DNA from: Lachnospiraceae bacterium
GTDB taxonomy: Bacteria; Bacillota; Clostridia; Lachnospirales; Lachnospiraceae
DNA: 64,000 nucleotides
Direction of reading: 5' to 3'
Assembly: GCA_017395635.1 (NCBI GenBank)
Contig: JAFQOE010000037.1
Coordinates: 124,001 to 188,000, forward strand
A program made the position numbers and the translations under genes. Shown piece by piece: positions 8,461 to 17,683 of the stretch (position 1 is its first letter; every line of letters begins with the position of its first letter). The notes beneath the pieces are model-generated. The model saw only the letters and a program-made list of their open reading frames with translations, did not search any database and was not told the DNA's origin.

Positions 8461-8994
8461 ATGCAGGATAATTATGGAATTGATCAATATGTGAGAAGTA
8501 TACCAGATTTTCCGGAACCGGGTATTATATTTAGAGATGTGACATCTATCATTCAGAATCCGGAAGGTTTGAAGGTGACAATTGACGGTCTGCTTGAGAG
8601 ATTACAGGGTGTAGATTTTGATGTAGTATTAGGTCCGGAGTCTCGTGGTTTTATTTTCGGTATGCCTGTTGCGTATGCTTTGGAAAAAGGATTTGTTCCT
8701 GTGCGCAAGAAAGGTAAATTACCATGCGAAACGATTGAAAAGGAATATGAGTTGGAATATGGTACTGCTATAATAGAAATGCATAAAGATGCGATTAAAC
8801 CGGGAGAGAAAGTTGTTATTGTGGACGATTTGATTGCAACTGGAGGAACCATAGAGGCTATTATTCAGATGGTGGAAAGTCTGGGTGGTGAAGTGGTTCG
8901 CATTCAGTTTGTTATGGAATTGGCTGGGTTGGACGGAAGAGAAAAGCTTTCCGGATATGAAGTGGATTCCTTGTTGGTATATGACGGGAAATAA
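8461..8994 (+). CDS. apt: Adenine phosphoribosyltransferase
   Basis: Catalyses adenine + PRPP to AMP + PPi for purine salvage in the cytosol. The 177-residue length is typical. The PRPP-binding loop VVIVDDLIATGGT lies at 118-130, and FRDVTSIIQNP and GPESRGFIFG are diagnostic of bacterial Apt. The site AGGAGG is six bases upstream of ATG. The 157-bp gap before it holds a small inverted repeat (CAATCCA/TGGATTG, about 8400-8427) and no gene. In many Clostridia apt is followed by relA; here it is not. Confidence 0.93.
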   Translation: MQDNYGIDQYVRSIPDFPEPGIIFRDVTSIIQNPEGLKVTIDGLLERLQGVDFDVVLGPESRGFIFGMPVAYALEKGFVPVRKKGKLPCETIEKEYELEYGTAIIEMHKDAIKPGEKVVIVDDLIATGGTIEAIIQMVESLGGEVVRIQFVMELAGLDGREKLSGYEVDSLLVYDGK

Positions 8995-9080
8995 GGAATT
9001 TTATGCAACTTATAGAGTAGATAGTATGTTATATGTATATATAGTATTACATACGATTTCGTGTGTAGAAAGAGGGAAAT

Positions 9081-9647
9081 ATGGATTATAGAAAATTGAA
9101 TAAGAAAGCTATGACTTGTATGTACGTTAAGACCTGGATAGCTAGTATCATGTGGATTGTGATGTTTGTAGCATGCAATATTCTTTTGAAAGGTGAAATG
9201 CCGGATGTTGTAAGAGGAATTATCTATGGTGTAGTAATTTTGATTGTGATGTATTCGTTGATTGCACCAAAGATTCGCTATGAGAGATATCGCTTTTTGT
9301 TGACCGAAGAAGAGTTTGCTGTTCGTAAGGGTTTGATAGTAGTAAAGACAGAGATTGTTCCGATTGAGCGTCTTCATAAGATTGAAGTGTCAAGTGGACC
9401 GGTTTTTAGAGCGTTTGGTCTGAAAGAAATTAAGGTTACTACTGCAGGAGGTGAAATTAATGTATCTTATTTGGAAAATGAAGTTGCAGATAAGATTGCA
9501 GAACATTTGAAAATCCGAATCAATACCATTGCAGTAGAAGAGCGAACTGTGCAACAGGAAAACGAACTGTTTGGCAATGAACATCAGGAACTACAAGTGA
9601 CGGATTTACAAGATGCACATATGGAGGGTGAACATGGAGCAGAATAA
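9081..9647 (+). CDS. Bacterial PH domain (bPH2) membrane protein, YdbS-like
   Basis: Two hydrophobic helices (about residues 12-58) are followed by one bPH2 domain containing RYRFLLTEEEFAVRKGLIVVKTEIVPIERLHKIEV and RAFGLKEIKVTTAGGEI. It has an acidic tail. It overlaps the next gene, a multi-domain bPH2 protein, as in the ydbS-ydbT pair of Bacillus. The molecular role is unknown; ydbST of B. subtilis is linked to resistance to certain antimicrobial peptides. Confidence 0.8.
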   Translation: MDYRKLNKKAMTCMYVKTWIASIMWIVMFVACNILLKGEMPDVVRGIIYGVVILIVMYSLIAPKIRYERYRFLLTEEEFAVRKGLIVVKTEIVPIERLHKIEVSSGPVFRAFGLKEIKVTTAGGEINVSYLENEVADKIAEHLKIRINTIAVEERTVQQENELFGNEHQELQVTDLQDAHMEGEHGAE

Positions 9648-11124
9648 GTTTCGGTGCCATTTTACGGTCATTCTTGAGAATCTGGGTGGCGTTTTCTGGT
9701 TTGCGATTGTAATGTTGATTTCAGAAATGGATTCTACAGTAGAGTTGATTGGGTTGTTGTTGGAAGGAAAAGCTACTTTGTTAGAAGTACTGGCAGGAAT
9801 TGGCATTGTTTTAGCTATTATAATGGCTGTACTCATTTATAATTGGATTGTTTGGGCGAAGACTTGGATTTCGGTTCAGGATGAGGCAATTGTAATTGAA
9901 CGTAATTTGTTGAATCGTAAGGCTAATACCATTGGTATCAAGAATATTTCGAATATTAATATGGAACAGAATATTTTTGAACGTATTGTTGGCACATATA
10001 AGATTAAACTGGATACGAATTCTGCTACAACAGCAGACAAGACAGATGTGAAAATTGTCTTGTCGAAGAATATGGCGGAGCAATTCAAACAGCAAGTCAT
10101 GCTTCGAATGAATGAAGAATGTGAAGAGGTTTTGGATGAAAAGGTTGAGTATGATGTAGAATATAAGGCAAAGGATATTATAATGCATTGTATTTATACA
10201 GCGAATCCGATTAGTGTGATTTTTATCATTGCTTTTTTGGTCGGATGTATTATTGCATTGAATTCTATTAATACAGGAGCGGCGGTTTTAGATGGTATTA
10301 TTAATATATTAGGTAGTGTGATTGCGATTGTATTTGTTATGGGATCGGTATTGCATTCCTTAATCCGTGACTTTTTTGTATATTACAATTTTAAAGCAAG
10401 AAGAAAAGAGAATAAGATATATTTGACACACGGTTTTTTCAAGAAAAGACAATATACCATTGCAGTTGACAAGGTTAATGCCGTAGAGATGGTTTCACCT
10501 ATTTTTTCCCGAATACTTGGTAGACAATATGTAAAGGTTGTATGTATCGGTGTGGGTGATGAAGAGAATGAAAATGCGATGTTGTTATTATCAGAAAAAA
10601 CAGATCATATGAAAGAAAAGCTTTCTTTATTACTGCCAGAGTTTGTGATAGCAGAACCTGATATTATCAAGCGCGAAAAGAAATCCGTGTGGAGTACAAT
10701 ACCGGGAGCAATTTTTGTTTTTGGAATCTGTATTACAACTTTGGTTATGATTAATGCTTTTAATGAGATAGAAATCGAAGAAATGTGGATTCGTATTTTA
10801 ATTGCAACTTTATTGGTAGGGATTCCTGTATTATATATAGTATCTCAAATATTGAATTTCAAAACATGCGGAATCGGATTAGGGGAAGATGTTTTGCTTT
10901 TGGTGCAAGGGAGTTATTCAAAGACAAGCACATGGATTCCTTATTCGAAAATTCAGGAATTGGAATATTCACAAGGGCCGATTCTGAGGCGTTTTGGTTT
11001 GGCTAAGGGTACTATTTACATTTTAGCATCTATGATTGATTCTATTAATCCGACATCCTATTTTAAGTTAGAGGTGTTTGAGGCAATTCATCAAAGGATG
11101 CTGTTAAGAAAAGGTAAGAAATAA
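9634..11124 (+). CDS. Multi-domain bPH2 membrane protein, YdbT-like
   Basis: From the ATG at 9634 (GGAGG six bases upstream, inside the preceding gene) it codes for 496 residues. It has three hydrophobic hairpins, each followed by a bPH2-type segment: IVIERNLLNRKANTIGIKNI, IYLTHGFFKKRQYTIAVDKV, and LLLVQGSYSKTSTWIPYSKI with RRFGLAKGTIYI. It overlaps the YdbS-like gene by 14 bp. With it, and perhaps with the NfeD/SPFH pair downstream, it may form a membrane-organising cluster. Confidence 0.8.
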   Translation: MEQNKFRCHFTVILENLGGVFWFAIVMLISEMDSTVELIGLLLEGKATLLEVLAGIGIVLAIIMAVLIYNWIVWAKTWISVQDEAIVIERNLLNRKANTIGIKNISNINMEQNIFERIVGTYKIKLDTNSATTADKTDVKIVLSKNMAEQFKQQVMLRMNEECEEVLDEKVEYDVEYKAKDIIMHCIYTANPISVIFIIAFLVGCIIALNSINTGAAVLDGIINILGSVIAIVFVMGSVLHSLIRDFFVYYNFKARRKENKIYLTHGFFKKRQYTIAVDKVNAVEMVSPIFSRILGRQYVKVVCIGVGDEENENAMLLLSEKTDHMKEKLSLLLPEFVIAEPDIIKREKKSVWSTIPGAIFVFGICITTLVMINAFNEIEIEEMWIRILIATLLVGIPVLYIVSQILNFKTCGIGLGEDVLLLVQGSYSKTSTWIPYSKIQELEYSQGPILRRFGLAKGTIYILASMIDSINPTSYFKLEVFEAIHQRMLLRKGKK

Positions 11125-11137
11125 AGGAGGATGTAGT

Positions 11138-11611
11138 ATGGGAGCAGTATTATGTTGGCTGCTGATGGCAGCAATCTTTATTGTAATTGAATTAGTTACA
11201 CTTGGACTTACCACAATATGGTTTGCCGGTGGTGCATTTGTTGCAGCAGTTGCAGCTGCATTAGGGGCTGACTTGGTGATTCAGGTTATTTTATTCTTAG
11301 TTGTGTCAATTGTGTTGTTGGTGTTAACAAGACCAATTGCTGTAAAGCATTTGGATGCTAACATTGAAAAAACCAATTCGGAAGCATTAATCGGTCAGAC
11401 GGCAGTTGTAATTCAAGAGATTAATAATCTTGATGGTGTCGGTCAGGCGAAAGTTAATGGTATGGAATGGACGGCGAGAGCTAAGAAGGAAGATGAGATC
11501 ATTCCGGTTGGTACGAATGTTACTATTGTGGAGATTTCTGGTGTGAAACTAATTGTAGAAACTGAAAAAGATGTTACGACAGAAGTGGCATCAGATAAAA
11601 AAGAGGCATAA
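11138..11611 (+). CDS. NfeD family membrane protein
   Basis: 157 residues: two or three transmembrane segments in the first 65 residues, then an OB-fold domain (ALIGQTAVVIQEIN... GMEWTARAKKEDEIIPVGTNVTIVEISGVKLIV) typical of short NfeD proteins (NfeD1b). Such proteins nearly always pair with an SPFH/stomatin gene, as here, 17 bp downstream. They are thought to tether or help assemble the SPFH oligomer at the membrane. A clear AAAGGAGG site precedes the start. Confidence 0.85.
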   Translation: MGAVLCWLLMAAIFIVIELVTLGLTTIWFAGGAFVAAVAAALGADLVIQVILFLVVSIVLLVLTRPIAVKHLDANIEKTNSEALIGQTAVVIQEINNLDGVGQAKVNGMEWTARAKKEDEIIPVGTNVTIVEISGVKLIVETEKDVTTEVASDKKEA

Positions 11612-11628
11612 AAGAAGGGAGATTTATT

Positions 11629-12567
11629 ATGTTAGGAGCAGGATTAGGAGCAGCTTTTTTGATTTTTTTAGTATTTATTTTGGTAGTGGTTGTGTTGAGT
11701 TGTATTCGTATCGTTCCTCAAGCTTATGCTTATGTAGTAGAAAGTCTTGGAACATATAAGTGTACATGGTCAGCAGGTTTACATTTCAAAATACCGATTA
11801 TTGATAAGGTTGCCAGAAGAGTTACTATGAAGGAACAGGTTGTTGATTTCGCACCACAACCGGTTATTACAAAGGATAATGTAACAATGCGTATTGATAC
11901 AGTAGTATTCTTCCAGATTACAGATCCAAAGTTATTCTGTTACGGTGTTGAGAATCCGATTATGGCGATTGAGAATTTGACAGCAACAACACTTCGTAAT
12001 ATCATCGGTGATTTGGAATTGGATGAGACACTTACATCAAGAGAGACCATCAATACTAAGATGAGAGCAACTCTTGACGTTGCAACAGACCCATGGGGTA
12101 TTAAGGTTAACCGTGTAGAGCTTAAGAACATTATTCCACCGGCTGCCATCCAGGATGCGATGGAGAAGCAGATGAAGGCTGAACGTGAGAGACGTGAGCA
12201 GATTTTGATTGCAGAAGGTGAGAAGAAATCGGCTGTCTTACGTGCAGAAGGTCATAAAGAGTCTATGATTTTACAGGCTGAGGCAGAAAAACAGTCAGCA
12301 ATTTTACGTGCGGAAGCTAAGAAAGAAGCAACTATTCGTGAAGCGGAAGGTCAGGCAGAAGCGATTCTTGCAATCCAGAAGGCGAATGCAGATGGTATTG
12401 CTTTGTTGAATCAGTCGGCACCATCCAATGAAGTAATTCAGTTGAAGAGTTTAGAAGCATTTGCTAAGGCTGCAGATGGTCAGGCTACGAAGATTATTAT
12501 TCCGTCTGAGATTCAAGGTCTTGCAGGTCTTGCAAAATCTGTTACAGAAGTTGCAAAGGATAAGTAA
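11629..12567 (+). CDS. SPFH domain (stomatin/paraslipin-like) membrane protein
   Basis: 312 residues: one N-terminal membrane helix, then the SPFH/Band-7 domain (IRIVPQAYAYVVESLGTYKCTW, VVDFAPQPVITKDNVTMRID), then a long Glu/Ala/Lys-rich coiled coil (about 175-250) and a short C-terminal segment. This is the bacterial stomatin (paraslipin-type) architecture, which assembles into large membrane oligomers. It is the partner of the NfeD gene just upstream. A terminator follows within 20 bp. Confidence 0.9.
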   Translation: MLGAGLGAAFLIFLVFILVVVVLSCIRIVPQAYAYVVESLGTYKCTWSAGLHFKIPIIDKVARRVTMKEQVVDFAPQPVITKDNVTMRIDTVVFFQITDPKLFCYGVENPIMAIENLTATTLRNIIGDLELDETLTSRETINTKMRATLDVATDPWGIKVNRVELKNIIPPAAIQDAMEKQMKAERERREQILIAEGEKKSAVLRAEGHKESMILQAEAEKQSAILRAEAKKEATIREAEGQAEAILAIQKANADGIALLNQSAPSNEVIQLKSLEAFAKAADGQATKIIIPSEIQGLAGLAKSVTEVAKDK

Positions 12568-12582
12568 ATCAGAGAAAAGGAA

Positions 12583-12611
12583 GAAAACGGCTTTGGTCGT
12601 TTTCTTTTTTT
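12583..12611 (+). terminator. Terminator after SPFH gene
   Basis: GAAAACG pairs with CGTTTTC across an 8-nt loop, followed by a run of seven T. It ends the bPH2-NfeD-SPFH cluster. The remaining roughly 150 bp to the next gene holds a half copy of the GTTAC-ended repeat near 12682-12726. Confidence 0.8.
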
Positions 12612-12761
12612 CTTCTTTTGTTTGTAGTATAGACGAAAATGCAAGAATCTTATATAATGTATTTTGGATTAAAATTTTGGAATGGTTCAGAATGAAGCAT
12701 TGTCAAGTGAAACAATGAATAGTTACAGTTTTGTTGCTATAGATTAAAACGGAGGATTCTT

Positions 12762-14075
12762 ATGATAAAGTGGAAGATAGAGAAAAAATATTTTTGGTTT
12801 GGCTTAATTGCTTTGTTGGTTACCGTGTTGGCTATATTGTTCAGTCATATGTTAGAAAATCAAAGCAGATTTGAAGAGTGGAAAACAGTAGTGAATCACG
12901 CATTGTTTCCGATTATAGCCGGAAGCATATTAGCATATTTGTTGAATCCAATCTTGAATTTCTTTGAAAGGACAATGTTTAAACCACTTGGTGGTAAGTT
13001 GTTTAAGAAAAATCAAAAGAAACAGAATAAATTTTCCAGAACTTGTGGCATAACCTGTACTTTGATTGTGTTTTTTGTGGTTTTAGTAGGTGGTGTATAT
13101 ATGGTTGCCCCACAGATATATCAGTCTATTCTTAAGATTGTGACAGAGGCTCCGACCTATTATCAAAATGCAAATGCATGGATTGAAGATGTCAGTAAAG
13201 ATAATCCGGAACTTGGTCAGTATTTAGTTCCGGTGTTGGATCGTATTTACAATCAGGTGTTGGCGTATTTGAATGAAAGTATTTTGCCTAATATAGATAA
13301 GATTGTAGCAAGTATTACTTCCGGAATTGTTGGAGGAGTAAAGATGCTACTAAATGTAGTTGTTGCAGTGATTGTTTCGATTTATGTAATGGCAGAAAAA
13401 GAGATTTTGATTTCGGTTGGTAAGAAGCTGACGTATAGTTTGTTTACGCGTAAGAATGCAAATGCAATTGTGCGAGGTGTTCGTTATGCGGATCAGGTAT
13501 TTGGTGGATTTATCAATGGTAAGATTATCGATTCCTTTATTATTGGTGCCTTGTGCTACATTTTTATGGTTATTGTGGATTTCCATTATCCGGTACTGAT
13601 TAGTATGATTATCGGCGTGACGAATGTAATTCCGTATTTTGGACCATTTATTGGAGCAATTCCAAGTATTCTGATTCTTTTGATGATGGATTTCAAGCAA
13701 GGACTTATATTTGCGGTATTTGTACTGATTTTACAACAGTGTGATGGTAATATTATCGGCCCTTTGATTCTTGGTGACCGTTTGAAGATTTCCAGTATGT
13801 GGATTTTATTTGCCATCCTAGTGGGTGGTGGTTTCTTTGGTATACCGGGTATGATTCTTGGTGCACCATGTTTTGCGTGTATATACGCTATGGTAAGTAC
13901 GTTTTGTAAGGTGAAATTGGAAAGTAAGAATTTGCCATTGCAGACATCAGAGTACTATAACATAGATCAGGTGGTGGATGATAAGATTGTTCGATTCGAA
14001 CCAGATGCAATAAGTGGAAGTAAGAAGGATATAGAAAAAGAAACTGTAGATAATGATAAGAATAACGAGAGTTAA
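12762..14075 (+). CDS. AI-2E family transporter (UPF0118 permease)
   Basis: 437 residues with the typical arrangement of this family: two N-terminal membrane helices, a helix, a soluble segment, then a block of five or six helices including VTNVIPYFGPFIGAIPSILI and ILQQCDGNIIGPLILGDRL. Members transport varied solutes (AI-2 in E. coli TqsA, Na+ or Li+/H+ exchange in others), so the substrate is unknown. The last 50 residues are charged and poorly conserved. The site GGAGGA precedes ATG. Confidence 0.88.
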   Translation: MIKWKIEKKYFWFGLIALLVTVLAILFSHMLENQSRFEEWKTVVNHALFPIIAGSILAYLLNPILNFFERTMFKPLGGKLFKKNQKKQNKFSRTCGITCTLIVFFVVLVGGVYMVAPQIYQSILKIVTEAPTYYQNANAWIEDVSKDNPELGQYLVPVLDRIYNQVLAYLNESILPNIDKIVASITSGIVGGVKMLLNVVVAVIVSIYVMAEKEILISVGKKLTYSLFTRKNANAIVRGVRYADQVFGGFINGKIIDSFIIGALCYIFMVIVDFHYPVLISMIIGVTNVIPYFGPFIGAIPSILILLMMDFKQGLIFAVFVLILQQCDGNIIGPLILGDRLKISSMWILFAILVGGGFFGIPGMILGAPCFACIYAMVSTFCKVKLESKNLPLQTSEYYNIDQVVDDKIVRFEPDAISGSKKDIEKETVDNDKNNES

Positions 14076-14106
14076 GAATCAGAGCATTTATATTATTTAT
14101 ATATAA

Positions 14107-14136
14107 ATATAGGTACAGAGAAGTCTGTACCTATAT
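14107..14136. terminator. Bidirectional terminator-like hairpin
   Basis: A perfect 13-bp inverted repeat (ATATAGGTACAGA / TCTGTACCTATAT) with a GAAG loop lies between the convergent AI-2E permease and DUF4250 genes. AT-rich flanks rather than a clean T run make it a moderate terminator on each strand. Confidence 0.7.
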
Positions 14137-14142
14137 CAACAC

Positions 14143-14322
14143 TTATACAAAACGATTTAGCTCTTGATTATACGAATAATCAATGGAAGAGAGCTTGGAG
14201 GTAATATCCTCAACATTTAATTCTAAGTCATCACACAGAAGCTGAAGGTTAGAATAATCATCTCGAAGCTTTGTGTTAATGTAGCTTAGTAGCATCATAG
14301 GATCGTTGGGTATGTTTGCCAT
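14143..14322 (-). CDS. DUF4250 domain protein (59 residues)
   Basis: A short minus-strand gene of 59 codons. The product MANIPNDPMMLLSYINTKLR... then YSNLQLLCDDLELNVEDI and a final IDYSYNQELNRFV closely match DUF4250, a family of about 60 residues widespread in Clostridia and other anaerobes (PNDPxMLLSxxNxKLRDxYSxLxxLC). The site AAGGAGA is eight bases upstream of ATG and a hairpin follows the stop. The function is unknown; the single helical domain suggests a small regulatory or structural protein. Confidence 0.85.
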   Translation of the reverse strand: MANIPNDPMMLLSYINTKLRDDYSNLQLLCDDLELNVEDITSKLSSIDYSYNQELNRFV

Positions 14323-14348
14323 ATGAAATCTCCTTAATTAAATGAATA

Positions 14349-14475
14349 TAGGTGTTTGCGAAACTCAAGTTTGTGTTGTAATGCTTGTGCAAATTTAACA
14401 GACCAACGCAGGACGTTTGCACTTGTCAAACTTACACAAGCCAATGACGGTTTTTGTGAGTTTCGCAATTACCTA
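14349..14475. repeat. MITE-like repeat, best copy
   Basis: 127 bp bounded by 20-bp inverted ends (TAGGTGTTTGCGAAACTCAA and the complement of GTGAGTTTCGCAATTACCTA, about 16 of 20 matching). The interior AACGCAGGACGTTTGCACTTG is shared almost exactly with 4864-5069. Other copies lie at 1054-1091 and 7024-7095. There is no open frame; an intergenic, non-autonomous palindromic element is likely. It fills most of the divergent gap between DUF4250 and argJ. Confidence 0.8.
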
Positions 14476-14553
14476 ATGATATAGTCATATTTAATATAAT
14501 AGAGAGGTAAATGTCAAGAGATACTTTAATGAATAGAAAGAGAGGAACAAAAA

Positions 14554-15792
14554 ATGGAAAAATTTGAAGGTTATACATATGTGGATGGTGGTGTGTGTGC
14601 TGCCAAAGGATTTCAGGCAAATGGTTTGAACTGTGGATTGAATTCGGACAAGAACAAAAATGATTTAGGATTAGTAGTAAGTGATGTGATGTGTAATACT
14701 GCGGCGGTATATACTACGAATAAAGTAAAAGGCGCCCCGATTGTTGTGACACAGAAACATCTTGAGGCAACTGGCGGTAAAGCTAAAGCAGTGATTGTTA
14801 ACTCTAAGAATGCCAACACCTGTAATGCGGATGGAGAAGAGAAAGCAGAGAGAATGGCAGAACTTACAGCTAAACAGTTGGGTATATTAGCAGATGAAGT
14901 AGTAGTAGCTTCTACAGGTGTTATCGGACAGACACTTCCGATAGAACCGATTGAAAGCCATATGGAAGAACTTGCAAAGGGGCTTTCTTATGATGGAAAT
15001 GCGAAGGCGACCAATGCGATTATGACAACGGATACTGTTCCGAAGGAGGTTGCGGTAACATTTGAAGTGGACGGAATTACCTGTACATTAGGAGGTATGG
15101 CAAAGGGTAGTGGAATGATTCATCCGAATATGGCAACTACACTTAATTTTGTAACAACGGATGTTGCAATTTCAACAGATTTAATTCAGAAGGCACTTAC
15201 AGAAGTAGCTAAGATTACATATAACTGTTTAAGCGTAGACGGAGACACTTCTACCAATGACATGGTTTGTGTTATGGCAAATGGATTAGCTGGTAATGCA
15301 GAGATTACTAAGGAAAATAAGGATTATGAAACATTTAAGCAGGCATTATATATTGTCATGATGAATATGACCAGAATGCTCGCAAAAGATGGTGAGGGTG
15401 CAACTAAATTGATTACTTGTGTTTGTGCAGGGGCACCGGATCTTGATACCGGTATTATTATTGCAAAAAGCGTAATATGTTCACCTCTTGTAAAATGTGC
15501 TATGTACGGAGCAGATGCAAACTGTGGACGTATCATGTGTGCAATGGGTTATGCAAAGACAGATTGTTGTGTAACAAAAGCAGATGTATATTATATTTCA
15601 GCAGCAGGAAAAATTCTTGTTTGTGAGAATGGTAACGGGCTTTCATTTGATGAGGATTTGGCAAAGAAAATTCTTATGGAGGACGAAATTGAAATCTATG
15701 TTGATTTGCATCAAGGAGATGTGAAGGCTACTGCTTGGGGATGTGATTTAACATACGATTATGTAAAGATTAACGGAGATTATAGATCATAA
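14554..15792 (+). CDS. argJ: Bifunctional ornithine/glutamate N-acetyltransferase
   Basis: Moves acetyl groups from N-acetylornithine to glutamate (and, in bifunctional forms, from acetyl-CoA) in arginine synthesis. The 412-residue proenzyme has the autocleavage site KGSGMIHPNMATTL, with Thr195 the expected nucleophile after cleavage between Ala and Thr. VNSKNANTCN and SVDGDTSTND are also conserved. No argC, argB or argD flanks it, so it is separate from the usual arg cluster. GAGAGGAAC precedes ATG. A hairpin (15800-15842) follows. Confidence 0.92.
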   Translation: MEKFEGYTYVDGGVCAAKGFQANGLNCGLNSDKNKNDLGLVVSDVMCNTAAVYTTNKVKGAPIVVTQKHLEATGGKAKAVIVNSKNANTCNADGEEKAERMAELTAKQLGILADEVVVASTGVIGQTLPIEPIESHMEELAKGLSYDGNAKATNAIMTTDTVPKEVAVTFEVDGITCTLGGMAKGSGMIHPNMATTLNFVTTDVAISTDLIQKALTEVAKITYNCLSVDGDTSTNDMVCVMANGLAGNAEITKENKDYETFKQALYIVMMNMTRMLAKDGEGATKLITCVCAGAPDLDTGIIIAKSVICSPLVKCAMYGADANCGRIMCAMGYAKTDCCVTKADVYYISAAGKILVCENGNGLSFDEDLAKKILMEDEIEIYVDLHQGDVKATAWGCDLTYDYVKINGDYRS

Positions 15793-15863
15793 TAGACAAA
15801 TACTTTCATGGTGTGTATTGATTTATGATATACATCATGGAAGTTTCTGGTTTTATGATATAG

Positions 15864-16076
15864 ATTATTACATTAGCAGCAAGTTCGCTTGGGCTTGGAA
15901 ATGTGATTTGTGGTTTGGCAAGACTTGTGTTTGACACCGCAAAAGGCGAAGAATTCAAGGCTAAGATTATTCCGGAAGGGTATGAATTTGGCGTGGCTGT
16001 TCTGGTAGGGTATCCTACAGAAAAAGAAGGGGAGCCACATAAGGCAGATGTAACAAAGATTCAGTATATTGGATAG
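15864..16076 (+). pseudogene. Remnant of a nitroreductase family gene (C-terminal end)
   Basis: From 15864 a 70-codon frame without a proper start reads IITLAASSLGLGNVICGLAR ... EGYEFGVAVLVGYPTEKE ... KADVTKIQYIG and stops at 16074-16076. This matches the last third of FMN-dependent nitroreductases (ITLAAxSLGLGN and GYxFGxxxLxGY). An in-frame TAG sits just before it, and the upstream bases are the argJ terminator hairpin, so the N-terminal two thirds including the FMN-phosphate site are gone. It is a decayed fragment, probably not translated. Confidence 0.8.
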
Positions 16077-16137
16077 GAAAGGCATAATTTGACTATAATT
16101 TATTAGATGAATATAGAGAAATAAGGAGTTAATAAAG

Positions 16138-17592
16138 ATGGCAGTATTATCAGAATTAGAACCAAAGAGAGTGTTTCATTATTTTGAAGAGATATGTGGA
16201 ATTCCGCATGGTTCTTATAATGAGAAAGAAATAAGTGATTATTTGGTGGCTTTTGCGAAGGAACATGGATTGGAATACTATCAGGATGAACTATATAACG
16301 TAGTAATGTTGATTCCTGCAAGTGAAGGTTATGAGAATGAGGAACCTATTATTTTACAGGGCCACATGGATATGGTTTGTGAAAAGAAGCCGGATGCTGA
16401 TATTGATATGGAAAAAGAAGGGCTTCGTCTTGATGTGGATGGAGACTATGTATATGCCAAAGACACTACTTTGGGTGGAGATGACGGTATTGCGATTGCT
16501 TATATGCTTGCAATTGCAGAGGATAGTACAATCCCTCACCCACCACTAGAGTATATTATTACTGTATCAGAAGAAGTAGGCATGGACGGTGCAGCCGGTG
16601 TGGATTTATCCATGCTAAAAGGAAATCGTATGTTAAACATCGATTCAGAAGAGGAAGGTATTTTCCTTACCAGTTGTGCAGGTGGAGTAGCTGCTCATGT
16701 ATCGATTCCGGTTGTTTGGGAAACTTCTGCCGATTTGAATTGGTATGAAGTGACAGTCTCCGGATTGCAAGGGGGACATTCCGGTGTAGAGATTAACAAA
16801 GAAAGAGCGAATTCCAACAAAGTGATAAGTAGAGCCTTGTACGAACTAAAGAATAAGATTCCTTATAAGCTACATGCATTAGAAGGTGGTGCAAAGGACA
16901 ATGCCATTCCGTTATATGCATCAGCTACAATTGGTATGGATAAGAAATATGAATCAGATGCAATGACATTAGCTCAGGAATTAGATAAGATATTAAAGGC
17001 AGAATATGCAATATCAGATGCGGGAATTCAGTTATCATTGATTGATAGTAATGAGAAAGCAGATAATAAGCTTACTTTAGATGATGAAAGCTTGGAGAAG
17101 GTGATTAGCTTTTTGATGTCAGTGCCAAATGGAATACAGGCTATGAGTATGTCAGTACCTGGTTTGGTTGAAACCTCTTTGAATATGGGTATTTTGAGGT
17201 TGAAAGAGGAAGGTTTATTTACACAGCATGCAGTACGAAGTAGTGTGACAACCAAGAAATGTTACGTGGCAAATCAGATGAAAGCACTTGCAAAATCACT
17301 AGGTGGTAAAGTGGTATGTAAGGGAGAATATCCGGCTTGGGAATATAAGCAGGAATCGGTTGTACGTGACAGAGTAGTAGCACTTTATCGAGAAATGTAT
17401 GGTAAAGAACCGGTAATGGAAGGAATTCATGCAGGTCTTGAATGTGGTTTGTTGGCAGATAAGATTAAGGATTTGGATTGTATATCAATGGGTCCGGATA
17501 TTTTGGATATTCACACTCCGGCTGAACGCTTATCCATCTCATCTACTAAGAGAGTGTATGAATTTTTACTGGCATTTTTACAACAAAAATAA
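16138..17592 (+). CDS. pepD: Aminoacyl-histidine dipeptidase (M20 family PepD)
   Basis: A 484-residue cytosolic zinc dipeptidase. It starts with LEPKRVFHYFEEICGIPHGSYNE and carries the metal-ligand motifs LQGHMDMVCEK (first His/Asp) and KDTTLGGDDGIAIAY, the catalytic SEEVGMDGA, and HAGLECG near the C-terminus. It hydrolyses Xaa-His and other dipeptides (carnosinase-like). AAGGAG is well placed upstream. It stands as a single gene. Confidence 0.9.
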   Translation: MAVLSELEPKRVFHYFEEICGIPHGSYNEKEISDYLVAFAKEHGLEYYQDELYNVVMLIPASEGYENEEPIILQGHMDMVCEKKPDADIDMEKEGLRLDVDGDYVYAKDTTLGGDDGIAIAYMLAIAEDSTIPHPPLEYIITVSEEVGMDGAAGVDLSMLKGNRMLNIDSEEEGIFLTSCAGGVAAHVSIPVVWETSADLNWYEVTVSGLQGGHSGVEINKERANSNKVISRALYELKNKIPYKLHALEGGAKDNAIPLYASATIGMDKKYESDAMTLAQELDKILKAEYAISDAGIQLSLIDSNEKADNKLTLDDESLEKVISFLMSVPNGIQAMSMSVPGLVETSLNMGILRLKEEGLFTQHAVRSSVTTKKCYVANQMKALAKSLGGKVVCKGEYPAWEYKQESVVRDRVVALYREMYGKEPVMEGIHAGLECGLLADKIKDLDCISMGPDILDIHTPAERLSISSTKRVYEFLLAFLQQK

Positions 17593-17683
17593 AGATTGCA
17601 GGGTGAAATTATAGTAATAGAGTGATTGTCTGTGATGGAGTAAAACGATATCAAAGATGACAATTCGACAGGAGGAAAAATGT

